A DNA stretch of 64,000 nucleotides from an uncultured bacterium. GTDB lineage: Bacteria; Myxococcota_A; Bradymonadia; UBA7976; VGTA01. Position numbers and translations under genes: made by a program. A model generated the notes under the pieces. That model was not told the origin of the DNA. It ran no database searches and was given only the letters and a program-made list of their open reading frames with translations. The DNA lies in NCBI GenBank assembly GCA_943788935.1, contig CALSSE010000002.1, forward strand, positions 1-64,000. The letters are read 5' to 3'. Below, piece by piece: positions 15,148-25,512 of the stretch (positions are counted from its first letter, which is position 1; each line of letters opens with the position of its first letter).

Positions 15148-16605
15148 TTATGATCTCTCATGGAGGCGAGTGATCGCTGCTCGATAGTCACGATTAATCT
15201 CTTCCTCTAAGGGATGTCTACCCTCATAAATGACCCGTGAACCACCGATATATACATCGTTAACTCCCATCCTACGTTGGGCGAAGACCCATTGATCTGA
15301 CCATCGATGATCATGAGCTGCGTAGAGGCCTACATCTTTGGGGTCTAAAGTAAACCAGTCTGCCCAACAGCCTAGTTTAAATCCAGTTTCCCTAGCGACG
15401 GCTCTCCCACCGCCTCGAGCTGCGGTGAGCATTAATGACTGACCCAATGAGTCATAGATATGGTCTGAAGACTCCCCCTGTATTTGAGAGGTGACTCTCT
15501 TGGAGAAGGCTAAATTACGCTGTTGATGATGTAGCCTCTGACCCCACTCTAGGAGTCTGAGCTCTTCAGCGGGGTTGATGCGCAAGTTGCTGTCAGAGCC
15601 AATGCCATACTCACCACCGAGTTCTAAATAGTCTACGAGAGGGAAAATGCCATCACCAAGATCTGCTTCAGTGCTTGGACAGAGACCTACGGTGACACCA
15701 GAGTTTGCTAATTTAGACATCTCCTCATCGGAGACATGGGTAGAATGCACTAAGCACCATCGCTGGTCGACCTCACACTGATCCAATAACCACTCTATGG
15801 GTCGCTGTCCTGTATGCTCTCTCCACATATGCACTTCTGCCATTTGCTCGGCGATATGAATATGTACCGGTCTGACGTCTTGGTGTCTGTGAGGCGCAAA
15901 GTAGGGGTCGGTGATCACTGATAATTCGTAGGGAGAGACCGCTCTGAGAGAGTGAGGAGCGATCCCTACCTTCACTCTCGGTTCATCTCTGTAACGGTCA
16001 TCGAGCTGCTCGATGAGTAGAGCATATTCATCGAGGGTGAGGGCAAAACGCCTCTGTTCCTCCAAGAGTGGAGAGGAGCCTACGCCTGACCAGCGATAGA
16101 GAACGGGGAGATGAGTGATCGGTAAACCGACTTTAAGCGACGCTTGAATCACTGCCTCAGAGAGTTCAGAGAGTTGCTCATAAGGCTCACCGTTAGGTGC
16201 TCGATGTAAATAATGGAATTCCGCGACTGAGGTGTAGCCGCTATAGATCATCTCTAAGAAACATTGGGCAGCGATAGCGGCGACATCTTCGGGGGATAAT
16301 AGGAGCGCCGCTTTGTACATCTCAGTGCGCCATGTCCAAAAATGATCCTCACTCCCTCTTCGCCGGGTTGAGGTTAGACCAGCGATCGCTCGCTGAAAGG
16401 AGTGACTATGAAGATTAGGGATCCCCGGACACGCCGCTCCGGGTATATGAATATCTGCTCGCTGACGATGAACATCTAGCTCAAGGGCTGTGACTCGACC
16501 TCTCGCATCAACTTCTAAGCGGGCATTTTTCCTCCATCCATTGGGAGTGAGTAAAGTCTCAAAAGAGTATGATGTATTGGGGGAGTGGTGACTTATATTT
16601 TCCAT
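15148..16605 (-). CDS. hutF: formimidoylglutamate deiminase HutF
   Basis: An amidohydrolase of the HutF type, which converts N-formimino-L-glutamate to N-formyl-L-glutamate and ammonia in the five-step histidine degradation route. Metal and substrate motifs visible are PGIPNLHSHSFQRAIAG, VHIHIAEQ, LVHSTHV and GIGSDSNLRI. The segment SEDHFWTWRTEMYKAA is characteristic of HutF. I prefer the ATG at 16605 because AGGGTTGAT precedes it; a start at 16644 in frame has no ribosome site. No other hut gene is adjacent, so the pathway partners must be elsewhere. Confidence 0.88.
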   Translation of the reverse strand: MENISHHSPNTSYSFETLLTPNGWRKNARLEVDARGRVTALELDVHRQRADIHIPGAACPGIPNLHSHSFQRAIAGLTSTRRRGSEDHFWTWRTEMYKAALLLSPEDVAAIAAQCFLEMIYSGYTSVAEFHYLHRAPNGEPYEQLSELSEAVIQASLKVGLPITHLPVLYRWSGVGSSPLLEEQRRFALTLDEYALLIEQLDDRYRDEPRVKVGIAPHSLRAVSPYELSVITDPYFAPHRHQDVRPVHIHIAEQMAEVHMWREHTGQRPIEWLLDQCEVDQRWCLVHSTHVSDEEMSKLANSGVTVGLCPSTEADLGDGIFPLVDYLELGGEYGIGSDSNLRINPAEELRLLEWGQRLHHQQRNLAFSKRVTSQIQGESSDHIYDSLGQSLMLTAARGGGRAVARETGFKLGCWADWFTLDPKDVGLYAAHDHRWSDQWVFAQRRMGVNDVYIGGSRVIYEGRHPLEEEINRDYRAAITRLHERS

Positions 16606-16730
16606 ATCAACCCTGATCACATGATAGGTCGTGCGTTCGCTCATTGTTAATGTTTGAGCTTATTTTTTGAACATTTTATCTCATAGGTTAAGTCATTTAC
16701 ATGATGGTCAACAAACACAATCGTTTTTAA

Positions 16731-17561
16731 ATGTTTTCAGTTATTGTGTCGCGCACATGGAAACAGATCTGCAGCATTCGATGGAGGAGAGGTGTGAGCC
16801 ATTCATATTGTGTGACCATGCTCTTGGTCATGAGTGTCATTATGATCCCATCATGGTCGCGTCAGAGTATGGCAGATACTTCAGAGCTTGGGATCGGTTA
16901 TGATCTAGCGTTAAGCCAGCCCATTGGAATACAGACCGTTCATGGTGCTCGTCGTTCATATGAAACCCGAGCAGATGATCATCAAACAGCAGTGAGCTCT
17001 TATCTGAGAGTAGGTCTTGGATTGAACTTCGTAACCTCATTATGGATGAGGATTGGGCTGTTATCCGATCAAGCGACACTTTACCCTCAAGAGGGTAAAA
17101 TCCTCTGTCTTGATCCCCAGCGAGAGACAGAAATTAATCATGGAGGGATAATTAACGAAGCAGACCAATGTCTGCGACAGCATTTAAGTACTAAGCGAGC
17201 AGTTGTACTCGCTGACGTTGGTGTCTCTTACAAGCCATTAGACGATTTATCACCCCTCTTTGAGCTCTCTCTCGGTGTCTCTTACACAGGCAAGCATCAA
17301 ACAATGCTCAATATCGATCGATTTGACGCAGGAGGCTGGAGATCAATCAACGACAGTGAACAGATCCACTTACCGAGTACACTGCGTCCATTAATACAAC
17401 TTGGTGTTGGTCTGGAGAAACGATTACTCAGCCGCTGGGGGGTGAGAGCTGCCGTTTGGTCACGAAATGATCTCGGAGTGAGTGGTCAAAGCCTCAAAGA
17501 CTCTTTCACCTTAGGGATTAAATTCTCTTTAATTATTTATCATTATGTGAGGCTGCTATAG
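16731..17561 (+). CDS. putative outer-membrane beta-barrel protein, unknown
   Basis: A protein of up to 276 residues. After a basic N-terminus, a hydrophobic stretch (CVTMLLVMSVIMIP) looks like a signal peptide. The true start may therefore be an internal Met near residue 30. The rest alternates polar and hydrophobic residues in short strands (SYLRVGLGLNFV, LWMRIGLL, PLIQLGVGLEKRL, FTLGIKFSLIIYHY), as in small outer-membrane barrels, and contains two Cys. It is divergent from hutF and about 100 bp from the next gene. No family is recognised. Confidence 0.6.
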   Translation: MFSVIVSRTWKQICSIRWRRGVSHSYCVTMLLVMSVIMIPSWSRQSMADTSELGIGYDLALSQPIGIQTVHGARRSYETRADDHQTAVSSYLRVGLGLNFVTSLWMRIGLLSDQATLYPQEGKILCLDPQRETEINHGGIINEADQCLRQHLSTKRAVVLADVGVSYKPLDDLSPLFELSLGVSYTGKHQTMLNIDRFDAGGWRSINDSEQIHLPSTLRPLIQLGVGLEKRLLSRWGVRAAVWSRNDLGVSGQSLKDSFTLGIKFSLIIYHYVRLL

Positions 17562-17661
17562 TAATCGTAGGTTGAAGTGAATAGGTAAGATCAATTATAG
17601 TTTAGAAGTCATCTTAAGCTCCCCATCCATTCTCTACCTCAAAAAATAGTATCGAGTACAT

Positions 17662-19473
17662 ATGAATATTAAACGGCTTCACACCACTCTTTGTTCTGTT
17701 GATCATGTTAAAATATCCCTTCTCGCATTTTTCATTCTAGGCGGGAATATATCTTGTAATAATCGAGAGGTTACCCCTCTAGATCAAGCGCTAAATGCCT
17801 CAACAGGACAAGAGATTACCGTAGACGCGAAGACGAAAATAGACATCCTCTTTGTGATTGATGAGTCTCCTTCTATGGATATAGAACAGGCGAGTTTAGC
17901 GGCTAACTTTTCAACCTTCTCTAACTTTATTTTCGATGACCTACGTAACGCTGTTGATTATCGCATCGCGGTGACTTCAACCGGAAGCAAGAGGTCGAAT
18001 GAAGAAGATCCTTTTGGAATTATTCCCAAAGACTTGGGTAAGTTCGTGACTAGTAGTGGAGACAGCGGTGCTGATTGCGCTGGTGAGTTTGCTCCAGTCA
18101 TCTCATCGACCTCTCTTGGATGTGCTATCGAGGACGATCAATGCCAGAGACAAGCGCTGCAACAGAGATTCTCATGTCTCGCTAAAGTCGGAACTAACGG
18201 AATTGTCTTTGAGCGTGGACTAGAAGCGATGCGCTCTTCGATCTCGTGTAATGGACCGAATGCTGGCCTATTTGGTGCTTGCTGTATCGCCGTTGAAGGT
18301 GAAAATAGACTCAGCTATGATCCCCTATGTCGTAGTCAAAATAACTCAACATTACCGCCCCCCGAATTCCTAAGACCCGATGCTATTTTGGTCGTCGTTT
18401 TCATCACTGATGAAGATGACTGCTCAACATTCTCTGATGCCCCCATCGACTCTCCATATGCAACTTGCAGCGTCGACTCAATCACAGTGGACGGCGCGCT
18501 TGGAACAGGAGATGCAGCGGGGAGGCAGAGCGCTAACGCCGCAATATATAATGCTTATAATAATACGACTTACTGCGCAGCGGGCAATCCACAAGCCTGT
18601 CATGCTGCTGAATGCACTAACGCGAGTGGTCAAGTTCTTGACCCCGTAGATTGTTATTATACTCGCTGTGCGCTCTCTTTAGTAACCAGTGGCAGAAGTT
18701 TAGATCTCAATTCCCAAAGAGCCTGTCGCCAACAAGGCTACAAGCTCTCACCTGTGAGCTATTATCATGAGTTTCTCTTAAGCCTAAAAGCGAGGCCCAA
18801 TGAGCAAATCTTAGTCGCTAATATCGTCTCTACAGGTCTATTGACCCCAGGTGGGTTTCGACTCAACTTCTCGGATGAGCCCACCATCAATAGCTCTTGT
18901 GAAGGTGAAGAATATTTCAAGTCGAATCTCGACGAGTGCTGTCCTCAAGGAAATTGTGGAGCGGTCAGTGATATTAACTCCTGTGCTGATGGATTCTCCG
19001 GATGGCGTTATATCGACCTCATGAGTATGTTTGGATCCAATGGGTTAGGGTGCCGTGAGGGAGAGAGCGATGGCTGTGTCAATCTCTGCGATCCTAATCT
19101 AAACGCAGCTCTAAGCGCTCTACGTGAGCGAGTGATCTCGGCGGTTGGAGATTATTGTGTCGCACGTCGGCCAGCATGCTTGGTGAGTGATCCAAGTACA
19201 GGGGAGACTCGAGAATGCACTGAAGATGAACAAGATACCCCCGAGCACTACCAGCTACAAGTAAGCCAAGTGTGTGAACTCTCAGTTGAAGAGAACGGTG
19301 ATTGTGGGACCGTTGGTGAGTCAAGTGTACTTGGACTAGGGGTCGATTATCTTCTAGATGTCAATGATCCTAGTTGTGCGAGCGGGGTTAGGGTTCAGCT
19401 CACCTCTCCTCCCAAAGCAGGGCTATCAACAAAGATGGAGCTGTTACAAAACTTAGTACTCTTTGATGAATAA
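17662..19473 (+). CDS. Cys-rich lipoprotein with VWA-like domain
   Basis: A secreted protein of 603 residues. The signal peptide ends near LGGNISCNN, a possible lipobox. Then KIDILFVIDESPSM (about residues 58-71) gives the D-x-S-x-S metal-ion-dependent adhesion site of von Willebrand A domains, and AILVVVFITDEDDCS follows as a later strand. More than 25 Cys residues suggest many disulfides, fitting an extracellular or surface location. Proteins of this layout are common in Myxococcota. Ligand and role are unknown. It is convergent with the pssA-like gene. Confidence 0.75.
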   Translation: MNIKRLHTTLCSVDHVKISLLAFFILGGNISCNNREVTPLDQALNASTGQEITVDAKTKIDILFVIDESPSMDIEQASLAANFSTFSNFIFDDLRNAVDYRIAVTSTGSKRSNEEDPFGIIPKDLGKFVTSSGDSGADCAGEFAPVISSTSLGCAIEDDQCQRQALQQRFSCLAKVGTNGIVFERGLEAMRSSISCNGPNAGLFGACCIAVEGENRLSYDPLCRSQNNSTLPPPEFLRPDAILVVVFITDEDDCSTFSDAPIDSPYATCSVDSITVDGALGTGDAAGRQSANAAIYNAYNNTTYCAAGNPQACHAAECTNASGQVLDPVDCYYTRCALSLVTSGRSLDLNSQRACRQQGYKLSPVSYYHEFLLSLKARPNEQILVANIVSTGLLTPGGFRLNFSDEPTINSSCEGEEYFKSNLDECCPQGNCGAVSDINSCADGFSGWRYIDLMSMFGSNGLGCREGESDGCVNLCDPNLNAALSALRERVISAVGDYCVARRPACLVSDPSTGETRECTEDEQDTPEHYQLQVSQVCELSVEENGDCGTVGESSVLGLGVDYLLDVNDPSCASGVRVQLTSPPKAGLSTKMELLQNLVLFDE

Positions 19474-19483
19474 AGCCGAGTCC

Positions 19484-20968
19484 TCAGTCATCTTCTGCGA
19501 TCACTAATTTTGGAGAGAATATCGCGAAGTAGAAGCTCAATATACTGGGAATAAAGCCATAAGCGCAAGCGCCTGCTAAGATGACTGCCGCTGCACCATT
19601 TGTTCCCCAAAAGAGCGTAACTGAGAGAAAGCTCGCTAAGAAGAGCGGCGTACCTATGAGCGCTTGTCGTTTTAAATTTTTTGAACGCCAAGAGAGCCCG
19701 CGAAATATATGTACATAAGGCGTCTTAAAGGAGACCATAAGAGTACTTGATACGCCTACTAGGAAACTGACCCACAGCGGCTTATCTGTAAACAAGACCA
19801 CACTACTCATCACGATCATCCCACCCACAGGACTCGGGATGCCGGCAAAATAACTTGGGTCTCCTTGCTCTTTATTTAGAGTAAAGTAGACGAGGCGACT
19901 GATGGTGAAAATCGCATAAAATGCTCCAATGATCAGGCCTTCTAAACCGCCCATAAGAGCATATACTGCGAAGGCAGGAGCGATCCCATAATTCATGCCA
20001 TCAGCGATATCGTCTGAATAAACTCCAAATCGAGTCCCCCCAAATTTACGGGCAGCAGCACCATCAAAGCCATCAAAGGCGCCGCCGAGTAGTAAAAAGA
20101 GGAGGCTCGTATCAAATTCCATCCTCAGAGAATAGTGAATGCTGATGAGTCCACAGATGAAGTTGAGTCCCGAGAGAGTATCGGCGATAAATCGCTTTTG
20201 TAAGATATGGAGCTGGTAAGCGAGCACTAAAATACTGAAACAGACTTGGAATCCGACTAAGAGAACCGCGCTCTCAAGAGTGAGTAACTTAGGATTAAAT
20301 CCTAGGTTTAAAGCGATGAGTACATAGAGACTCAACTCACTGGTCATGGTACGTAACCTAGTCCTCTGAGGACCACGTCCGATCATCATGAGGAGAGAGG
20401 TGAGCAGCTCGAGGACGACCTTAGACCACAAGATAAGAACGAGTCCTAGATGACTCGTTAAGTCTGAGCTAAGCACTGGGTGCATAGTCGTGAGTGTGTA
20501 AGTAAGAAAACAGCTCAGAGGAAGATCACAGAGTCGGTTAATCCAAGCGCTCTGTAAACGTTGCTTAGCGTTGATCGCTTCTTCAGCGAGCTGATCAATG
20601 GAGAGCTTAGTCTCTGAATCATACGCGAGCGCTGACTCAAGTTCAGCGTCGACTAAGGCAGTGAGTCGTGAGCGACGACATACATCAAACAACAAAGAGA
20701 GAGAGAAAGTCCAAAATACGATTCGAGGAGAGATGGCCCCTACTTCAGCTCCACTTGAAGAGAGGTGGCCCCACACCCCTAAAGCGATCAATGGGCTGCA
20801 GACCAAGAGCTTCGCCCAAGACCAAAGTGATGGAGTCAGAGGGAGTGCAGCGCCGAGATTGCGCTCTATCTTGCTCCACGCGGTATTGAGTCTCGCTCGT
20901 ACTGCCCGGAGGCGTCTCCGTTTATTGGGTTCATCACTCGTTGAACTTGGCGGTCGTTGTTCACTCAT
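19484..20968 (-). CDS. CDP-alcohol phosphatidyltransferase (PssA-like)
   Basis: A polytopic membrane enzyme of the CDP-alcohol phosphatidyltransferase family. The active-site pattern D-x2-D-G-x2-A-R-x8-G-x3-D-x3-D is visible as DGFDGAAARKFG followed by TRFGVYSDDIAD. The downstream FAGIPSPVGG resembles phosphatidylserine synthase (PssA), which joins CDP-diacylglycerol and serine. At 494 residues it is about twice the usual length, with an N-terminal helical and membrane region of about 220 residues of unknown function. It begins six bases after the lipoprotein gene upstream, as the last gene of a six-gene operon of envelope proteins. Confidence 0.8.
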   Translation of the reverse strand: MSEQRPPSSTSDEPNKRRRLRAVRARLNTAWSKIERNLGAALPLTPSLWSWAKLLVCSPLIALGVWGHLSSSGAEVGAISPRIVFWTFSLSLLFDVCRRSRLTALVDAELESALAYDSETKLSIDQLAEEAINAKQRLQSAWINRLCDLPLSCFLTYTLTTMHPVLSSDLTSHLGLVLILWSKVVLELLTSLLMMIGRGPQRTRLRTMTSELSLYVLIALNLGFNPKLLTLESAVLLVGFQVCFSILVLAYQLHILQKRFIADTLSGLNFICGLISIHYSLRMEFDTSLLFLLLGGAFDGFDGAAARKFGGTRFGVYSDDIADGMNYGIAPAFAVYALMGGLEGLIIGAFYAIFTISRLVYFTLNKEQGDPSYFAGIPSPVGGMIVMSSVVLFTDKPLWVSFLVGVSSTLMVSFKTPYVHIFRGLSWRSKNLKRQALIGTPLFLASFLSVTLFWGTNGAAAVILAGACAYGFIPSILSFYFAIFSPKLVIAEDD

Positions 20969-20974
20969 CGTCGC

Positions 20975-21541
20975 TCACTCATCATCTCTTTGTGTGTAGC
21001 TCACTGTGACGGCATAGGTAGCAGTGGCATCGGCGAACCATTCGATTAGGTGATCACCTCGCCCCTCTAAATCAAAGCGAAATGAGAGGATACGATCATC
21101 TCCTGCTCTATTGAAAATATCGACGTCCAATAGCCGTTCCTCTTGAACTTCAACACACCCAATTTGATGAGCACGGACGATCATTTCAGTCCCCGGGAAG
21201 ATCTGCTCATCTATCAGGAAACTGACGGTGACAGTGGTCAGCGGATGGGGTGTATAGATCATTGTTCGCTCAGCGCCAGGGAAGGCACCAGTCAAGAAAC
21301 TCTCTTGGTCGAGGGTACAGGTGACTCGAGTGTTACAGATCGGTAGAGACGCTGAGCAGAGGCGCTCAATACGACCTTCAGTGAAGGTGTCTTCTCTTGA
21401 TAAACACCCGCTGAGTAGTGGGCAGATCAATAGTAGTGACCACAATTTTGCGCCCGTCGTTAACTGTCGAGCTAGGCTTCGATCATGAGAGCGAGGTCGA
21501 GAGAGGGAGCAGAGGTCTTCTTTAGGAGTGGAGCTCAACAT
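20975..21541 (-). CDS. predicted lipoprotein, unknown
   Basis: A 188-residue protein with a long basic N-terminus and a signal peptide ending in LICPLLSGCLSRED, a clear lipobox. The mature part has five Cys and beta-rich composition (TTVTVSFLIDEQ, ILSFRFDLEGRGDHLIEWF). The start may lie further in, because about 30 residues precede the hydrophobic core. It sits nine bases after the 205-residue lipoprotein gene and six before the phosphatidyltransferase, so it is operonic. No domain is recognised. Confidence 0.7.
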   Translation of the reverse strand: MLSSTPKEDLCSLSRPRSHDRSLARQLTTGAKLWSLLLICPLLSGCLSREDTFTEGRIERLCSASLPICNTRVTCTLDQESFLTGAFPGAERTMIYTPHPLTTVTVSFLIDEQIFPGTEMIVRAHQIGCVEVQEERLLDVDIFNRAGDDRILSFRFDLEGRGDHLIEWFADATATYAVTVSYTQRDDE

Positions 21542-21550
21542 ATCAGAGCC

Positions 21551-22168
21551 TTATTTAGTGAATTCATAGACCCAAAAGGCTTGAGTCCCTGTCGATTGAG
21601 CTAATCCCTTATAGGCCTTCCACCATTGATCGACGAGAGTCTTCATTTTTGATCTCGCCTGCTTACGCTCTCGACGGAGTTGAAGAAGCGCCTGACGAGC
21701 ACCATCAACAGACTGGTCTAGAGGGATTAGATCGTACACAGCGATATCATATCGCATCGCTGTCTGAGCATAGACTAGTTTAAGACGATTGAGGCTGAGT
21801 TGATGGTTCACCTCTGCGTAGCTTTGTTCAAGGGAAGCGAGATGTAAACGAGCGCTTATAAGTTGACGAGCGATCGCTGTCGCCGATCCTAAATTGGGTG
21901 GTTGCTGACTAAATTTTAGACTCTTTTGGTCAGCGATCTCTCGCGCTCTCTCTGTGTCTTGTAGACGACTTCTCGCGATCAGAACTGCATCTTCTGCATC
22001 AGCGATCCTCTCTTTAGCTTCATTCGGTAGCCGATTGTCTGCAGCCGAGATAGATCGGATCGTTTGTCCACAACCAATGAGAGATAGAAGAGCGAATACC
22101 AAGCTGATATATCGAAAGACTGAGATTGACCGCGATGTGACAGTACTAGGGTTTAGATTGCTTACCAT
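21551..22168 (-). CDS. helical lipoprotein, unknown
   Basis: A 205-residue lipoprotein (signal peptide ending ALLSLIGCGQ). Almost all of the mature chain is predicted helix with heptad character, for example EAKERIADAEDAVLIARSRLQDTERA and RQALLQLRRERKQARSKM. It therefore probably forms a long helical hairpin or coiled coil in the periplasm. The start overlaps the previous gene's stop by seven bases. The opening of its mature helix resembles the opening of the 1,116-residue TPR protein upstream (ITKARNAIIETRRTLARA), which suggests related interaction helices. Confidence 0.7.
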   Translation of the reverse strand: MVSNLNPSTVTSRSISVFRYISLVFALLSLIGCGQTIRSISAADNRLPNEAKERIADAEDAVLIARSRLQDTERAREIADQKSLKFSQQPPNLGSATAIARQLISARLHLASLEQSYAEVNHQLSLNRLKLVYAQTAMRYDIAVYDLIPLDQSVDGARQALLQLRRERKQARSKMKTLVDQWWKAYKGLAQSTGTQAFWVYEFTK

Positions 22169-25100
22169 TTGACGCCTCCATTAGCGGTTACGTTCCAAAC
22201 TCCCTTAGTTAAACGCTCGATGTTAGACACATTAAGTTGGTTTTTTAACAGCTTATTAGCGTTCTCTATACCCTCGCTCAGTCCAGAGACAGCAGCTCGT
22301 CCAAAGCCCGAGATTGCGCCTTCATAGTCTCCTGCTAAGGCACAAGCGACTCCATATAAGTTTTGGACCTCTGCTCCACCTCCCTGAATGGCTTGAGCGA
22401 GAGCGAGTCGGGCGAGATGAGGATCTTTAGCGGCTAAGAGGGCCTCACCGAGTCTAACGGCAGCTTGAATATCATTAGGATTTTGAGCGAGGGCAGCACG
22501 ATCGGCAGCGCCGATCTCAGGGGCCGCCTTTTGGTTTCTCGCTTTAATTGTCGATGGATCAACCGCCGGGCTCGACATCAGCTGTCCATTGAGGCATTGA
22601 CGCACTGGAGCAGGGAAGAGCCCTCGGGCGAGCCCAAGCTCTTGGCAGGCCTTGAGCGATTGAGCCTGTTGCTTTTTTAAGATTATGGATCGTTGTTTAA
22701 ACCCTTGAGCGAATCGCTGTTTATTACTGCTACTCAGCTCAGAGGGTGGCTTAAAGGTTTGGATTTTTTCGCTCGTAAATAGAGAGAGACCGGAGAGTCG
22801 ATTTAGAGCAGCTGCGCCCCACTTCGCTTGGCCTGTACGAGCGACACGAAGGTAGCTTTGCTCGGCGAGCTCCATTAATGTGACCCACTCGGCGAGTTCA
22901 TCGGTGCTATCACCAGGGATAAACCCTTTAAGGAAATGAGTATTAACCTCTGCGAGTGCATAAAGACCGAGGGCTCTTGGGTACTGAGCTAAACTCTCTC
23001 CTGACTCTATTACGACTTGTAAAGTCATCTCTGCTTCATCAAAAGACTTCCTTAAGACTTGAAGATATCCAATACCGGCCGCCACAGAGGGGGAGCCACG
23101 ATCCTTAAGCGCCTGCAACGCAGACCAGCACTCAGCGGGAGTTCGATGATCAATGAGGAGCTGAACATAGAGTCCAAAGACTCGCTCGTCGCTGCTTGGA
23201 GACTTAACGGCAGAGGCGAGAGAGCGGAGAGCAGAATCGATATCACCGATTTTAGCGCTCACTTCTGCAGAAGCAGCGTTTAGCTGAGCCGCTTGGCGCG
23301 GCGAGAGTCGAGCGGCTTTGTCGTAACCGCTTATGGCCTCGGTGACATATAGCTGCTCGGCGGCGCTACGGGCAAGAGATGAGTAAACACTGACCAACTG
23401 GGTAGACTTCGGGTAGCCAGACTCGATGAGCTCAGCGACCTTCTTCATCCCTTTAAAGTCACCTTCTCCTTGGGCGGTGACAAAGGCATTGAGAAGAGCT
23501 CTCTCACCGAGTGAACCGCTATTGGTTTGAGCGAAATCTATGAGTTCACTGCTGACATCACCTCCATCGATTCCGGCGGCTTCTAGAGCGAGTTCATCGA
23601 GGGCTAGCTGTTGTGCTTGAGCGACGATAGAGGTGACCCTTGGTTTGAGCGCAGCGCTGATCCCCAGAGTCAAGAAGCGACTACCAGCAGAGGCGAGCTG
23701 ATCATAGGCGCTTTTTTGCTTTAGAGCATCGAGCACTAGCATCACCGCGGAGTCTCCTTGGGTGCTATTGGGATATTCAGTCGCCACCGCGGTGAGGTAT
23801 TCTATCGCTTTATCGAGTCGTCCCTCTTCATAATAGGTCAGAGCGATCGCATATCGTACTTTGGCTCCCTGATCTTTGGGTAGCGCTCCATTGAGTAGTT
23901 GACTGGAGGCCCGCCGGAGGAGCGCTCTAGAGATCACCAATTCTCCACGGCTTTGACCCTCGACGCTTAGGGCTTTTTGGAAGTGAAGAACAGCCTGATA
24001 TGCATCTTCTGAACCTTCACGCCCTAAGAGTTGAGCTCGCTCATAAAATCGTTGAGCCGCTGAGTAGTCTCGGCCCACACGAGAGTGAACCATAGAGAGA
24101 TTAGCGAGGACATCAATGAGGTTTTGTCGAAGATCAAAGCTCTCCGCCGGTTCATTGTTTTCGCCCTGTTTATTAGCCTTCGATTTGCTTTTATCGACGA
24201 GTTGACCCTTCACATTGGCTGTCATTAACGACTCAAGACTCGCTTTAGCGCCATACGTTTCAAGATATCTTGTATAGGCATCTTCAAGCTGTCTCACAGC
24301 GGGGATATCACTCCAACGTTTGGTCCCCAATCGTTTCTCAAGGGCAAGCTGGGCGCTGGTTGCGAGGTCTCGTGATAGTTGCTCAAAGCGTATCAGAGCG
24401 CTGCTGCGTTCAGCAGTAGTCAGGCGAGCCGAGCGAGCGACTCGGGTAAAAGTGGCGGTCAATCTACCGACGTCTTCACCGACGCGCTTATAATCCTTTA
24501 GCTTCTTTAGGGCGTTATGAAGGTTCTCTGTATCATCACGACGCTTACTATTATCTGGTGCAAGGTCAAGGAGAGCCCTAGAGACATCACGGAGCCCCTC
24601 ATTGCGGTCGAGTATGGTATATCGTCGACTCAACTTTTCAAGCGCTGCGACCAAAGGTCCGCGATCATAAGCGAGACGCTTGAAGTGCTTGACGACGCTC
24701 TTATCCGAGCGCTCCTTACTGTAGCAATAGACCATGTCGACTAGCGACTCTCGCCGCACATCGTACTGAGAACCCTCTAATGAGCCGTTCTTGTTAGTGG
24801 AGATCCATTGATGAGACCGCTTAATTGCTGCTTCAAAAGATTTGATCGCTTCATCGCACTTACCCAAGTTAACTTGTGTCCAAGCGAGTTTATAATGAGC
24901 GAGGCCGCTTACTTTATGGATCCCACTTTCGGTTATCTTTCGAAATCGGTTAGCAGCTTCATCTAGCTTATTTCGATCAAAGTAATCACCACCTAATATC
25001 AGTAAGGCCTCATTCGCTAAAGGGTCATTAGGTAACTCACTAACAATTTGCTCGAAGCGACTTCGCATCTCATCATACTCACCAAGCTCACGATACTCTT

Positions 25101-25512
25101 GCCCCATATTGTAGAGCGCTCTCGCTCGCAGTGGCGATGCTGGATAGTCTTTTAGGAATTCTTGATAGACCGTCACCGATTGCTGCTTAAGGGTTTTGAC
25201 TTGCGGCACTTGGAGAGACTTATTGCTGATCCCTTCTCGGGCTCTAGCCACTTGATAATGGGCTCGCGCCTCATCACTCAAGAGCTCGGCGAGACGAATA
25301 CGTAGCTCTTGAACATATGTGCTTCCTGTCGCCCTCGCTAAGGTTCTCCTCGTCTCAATGATCGCGTTACGCGCTTTAGTGATACGTTGCTTTAAAGTCT
25401 CGGTAATCGGTGGGTCTAGAGCGGCTTGTGGTAGAGAGCTACAGCCGCTTAACAGGCTGAGAACGCAGATGACGCTTAGGGGAATAGAAATGTACACAGA
25501 TTGAGGTCTCAT
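22162..25512 (-). CDS. large TPR-repeat lipoprotein
   Basis: A 1,116-residue outer-membrane lipoprotein (signal peptide ending LSLLSGCSSLPQ) made mostly of tetratricopeptide-like helical repeats, for example RARALYNMGQEYRELGEYDE and AHYKLAWTQVNLGKCDEAI. The start at ATG 25512 is favoured because it overlaps the preceding stop as ATGA; a GTG 12 bases earlier is the alternative. TPR lipoproteins of this size occur in the gliding/trafficking (Glt) envelope complex of myxobacteria. Operon company (barrel, second TPR lipoprotein, small lipoproteins) resembles that, but orthology is not shown. An adaptor or scaffold role is likely. Confidence 0.78.
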   Translation of the reverse strand: MRPQSVYISIPLSVICVLSLLSGCSSLPQAALDPPITETLKQRITKARNAIIETRRTLARATGSTYVQELRIRLAELLSDEARAHYQVARAREGISNKSLQVPQVKTLKQQSVTVYQEFLKDYPASPLRARALYNMGQEYRELGEYDEMRSRFEQIVSELPNDPLANEALLILGGDYFDRNKLDEAANRFRKITESGIHKVSGLAHYKLAWTQVNLGKCDEAIKSFEAAIKRSHQWISTNKNGSLEGSQYDVRRESLVDMVYCYSKERSDKSVVKHFKRLAYDRGPLVAALEKLSRRYTILDRNEGLRDVSRALLDLAPDNSKRRDDTENLHNALKKLKDYKRVGEDVGRLTATFTRVARSARLTTAERSSALIRFEQLSRDLATSAQLALEKRLGTKRWSDIPAVRQLEDAYTRYLETYGAKASLESLMTANVKGQLVDKSKSKANKQGENNEPAESFDLRQNLIDVLANLSMVHSRVGRDYSAAQRFYERAQLLGREGSEDAYQAVLHFQKALSVEGQSRGELVISRALLRRASSQLLNGALPKDQGAKVRYAIALTYYEEGRLDKAIEYLTAVATEYPNSTQGDSAVMLVLDALKQKSAYDQLASAGSRFLTLGISAALKPRVTSIVAQAQQLALDELALEAAGIDGGDVSSELIDFAQTNSGSLGERALLNAFVTAQGEGDFKGMKKVAELIESGYPKSTQLVSVYSSLARSAAEQLYVTEAISGYDKAARLSPRQAAQLNAASAEVSAKIGDIDSALRSLASAVKSPSSDERVFGLYVQLLIDHRTPAECWSALQALKDRGSPSVAAGIGYLQVLRKSFDEAEMTLQVVIESGESLAQYPRALGLYALAEVNTHFLKGFIPGDSTDELAEWVTLMELAEQSYLRVARTGQAKWGAAALNRLSGLSLFTSEKIQTFKPPSELSSSNKQRFAQGFKQRSIILKKQQAQSLKACQELGLARGLFPAPVRQCLNGQLMSSPAVDPSTIKARNQKAAPEIGAADRAALAQNPNDIQAAVRLGEALLAAKDPHLARLALAQAIQGGGAEVQNLYGVACALAGDYEGAISGFGRAAVSGLSEGIENANKLLKNQLNVSNIERLTKGVWNVTANGGVKW

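Noticed and set aside
16667..16903. Small plus-strand frame before the outer-membrane-like gene
   Set aside because: It overlaps the start of the larger, better supported 16731 frame and contains no signal peptide or domain.
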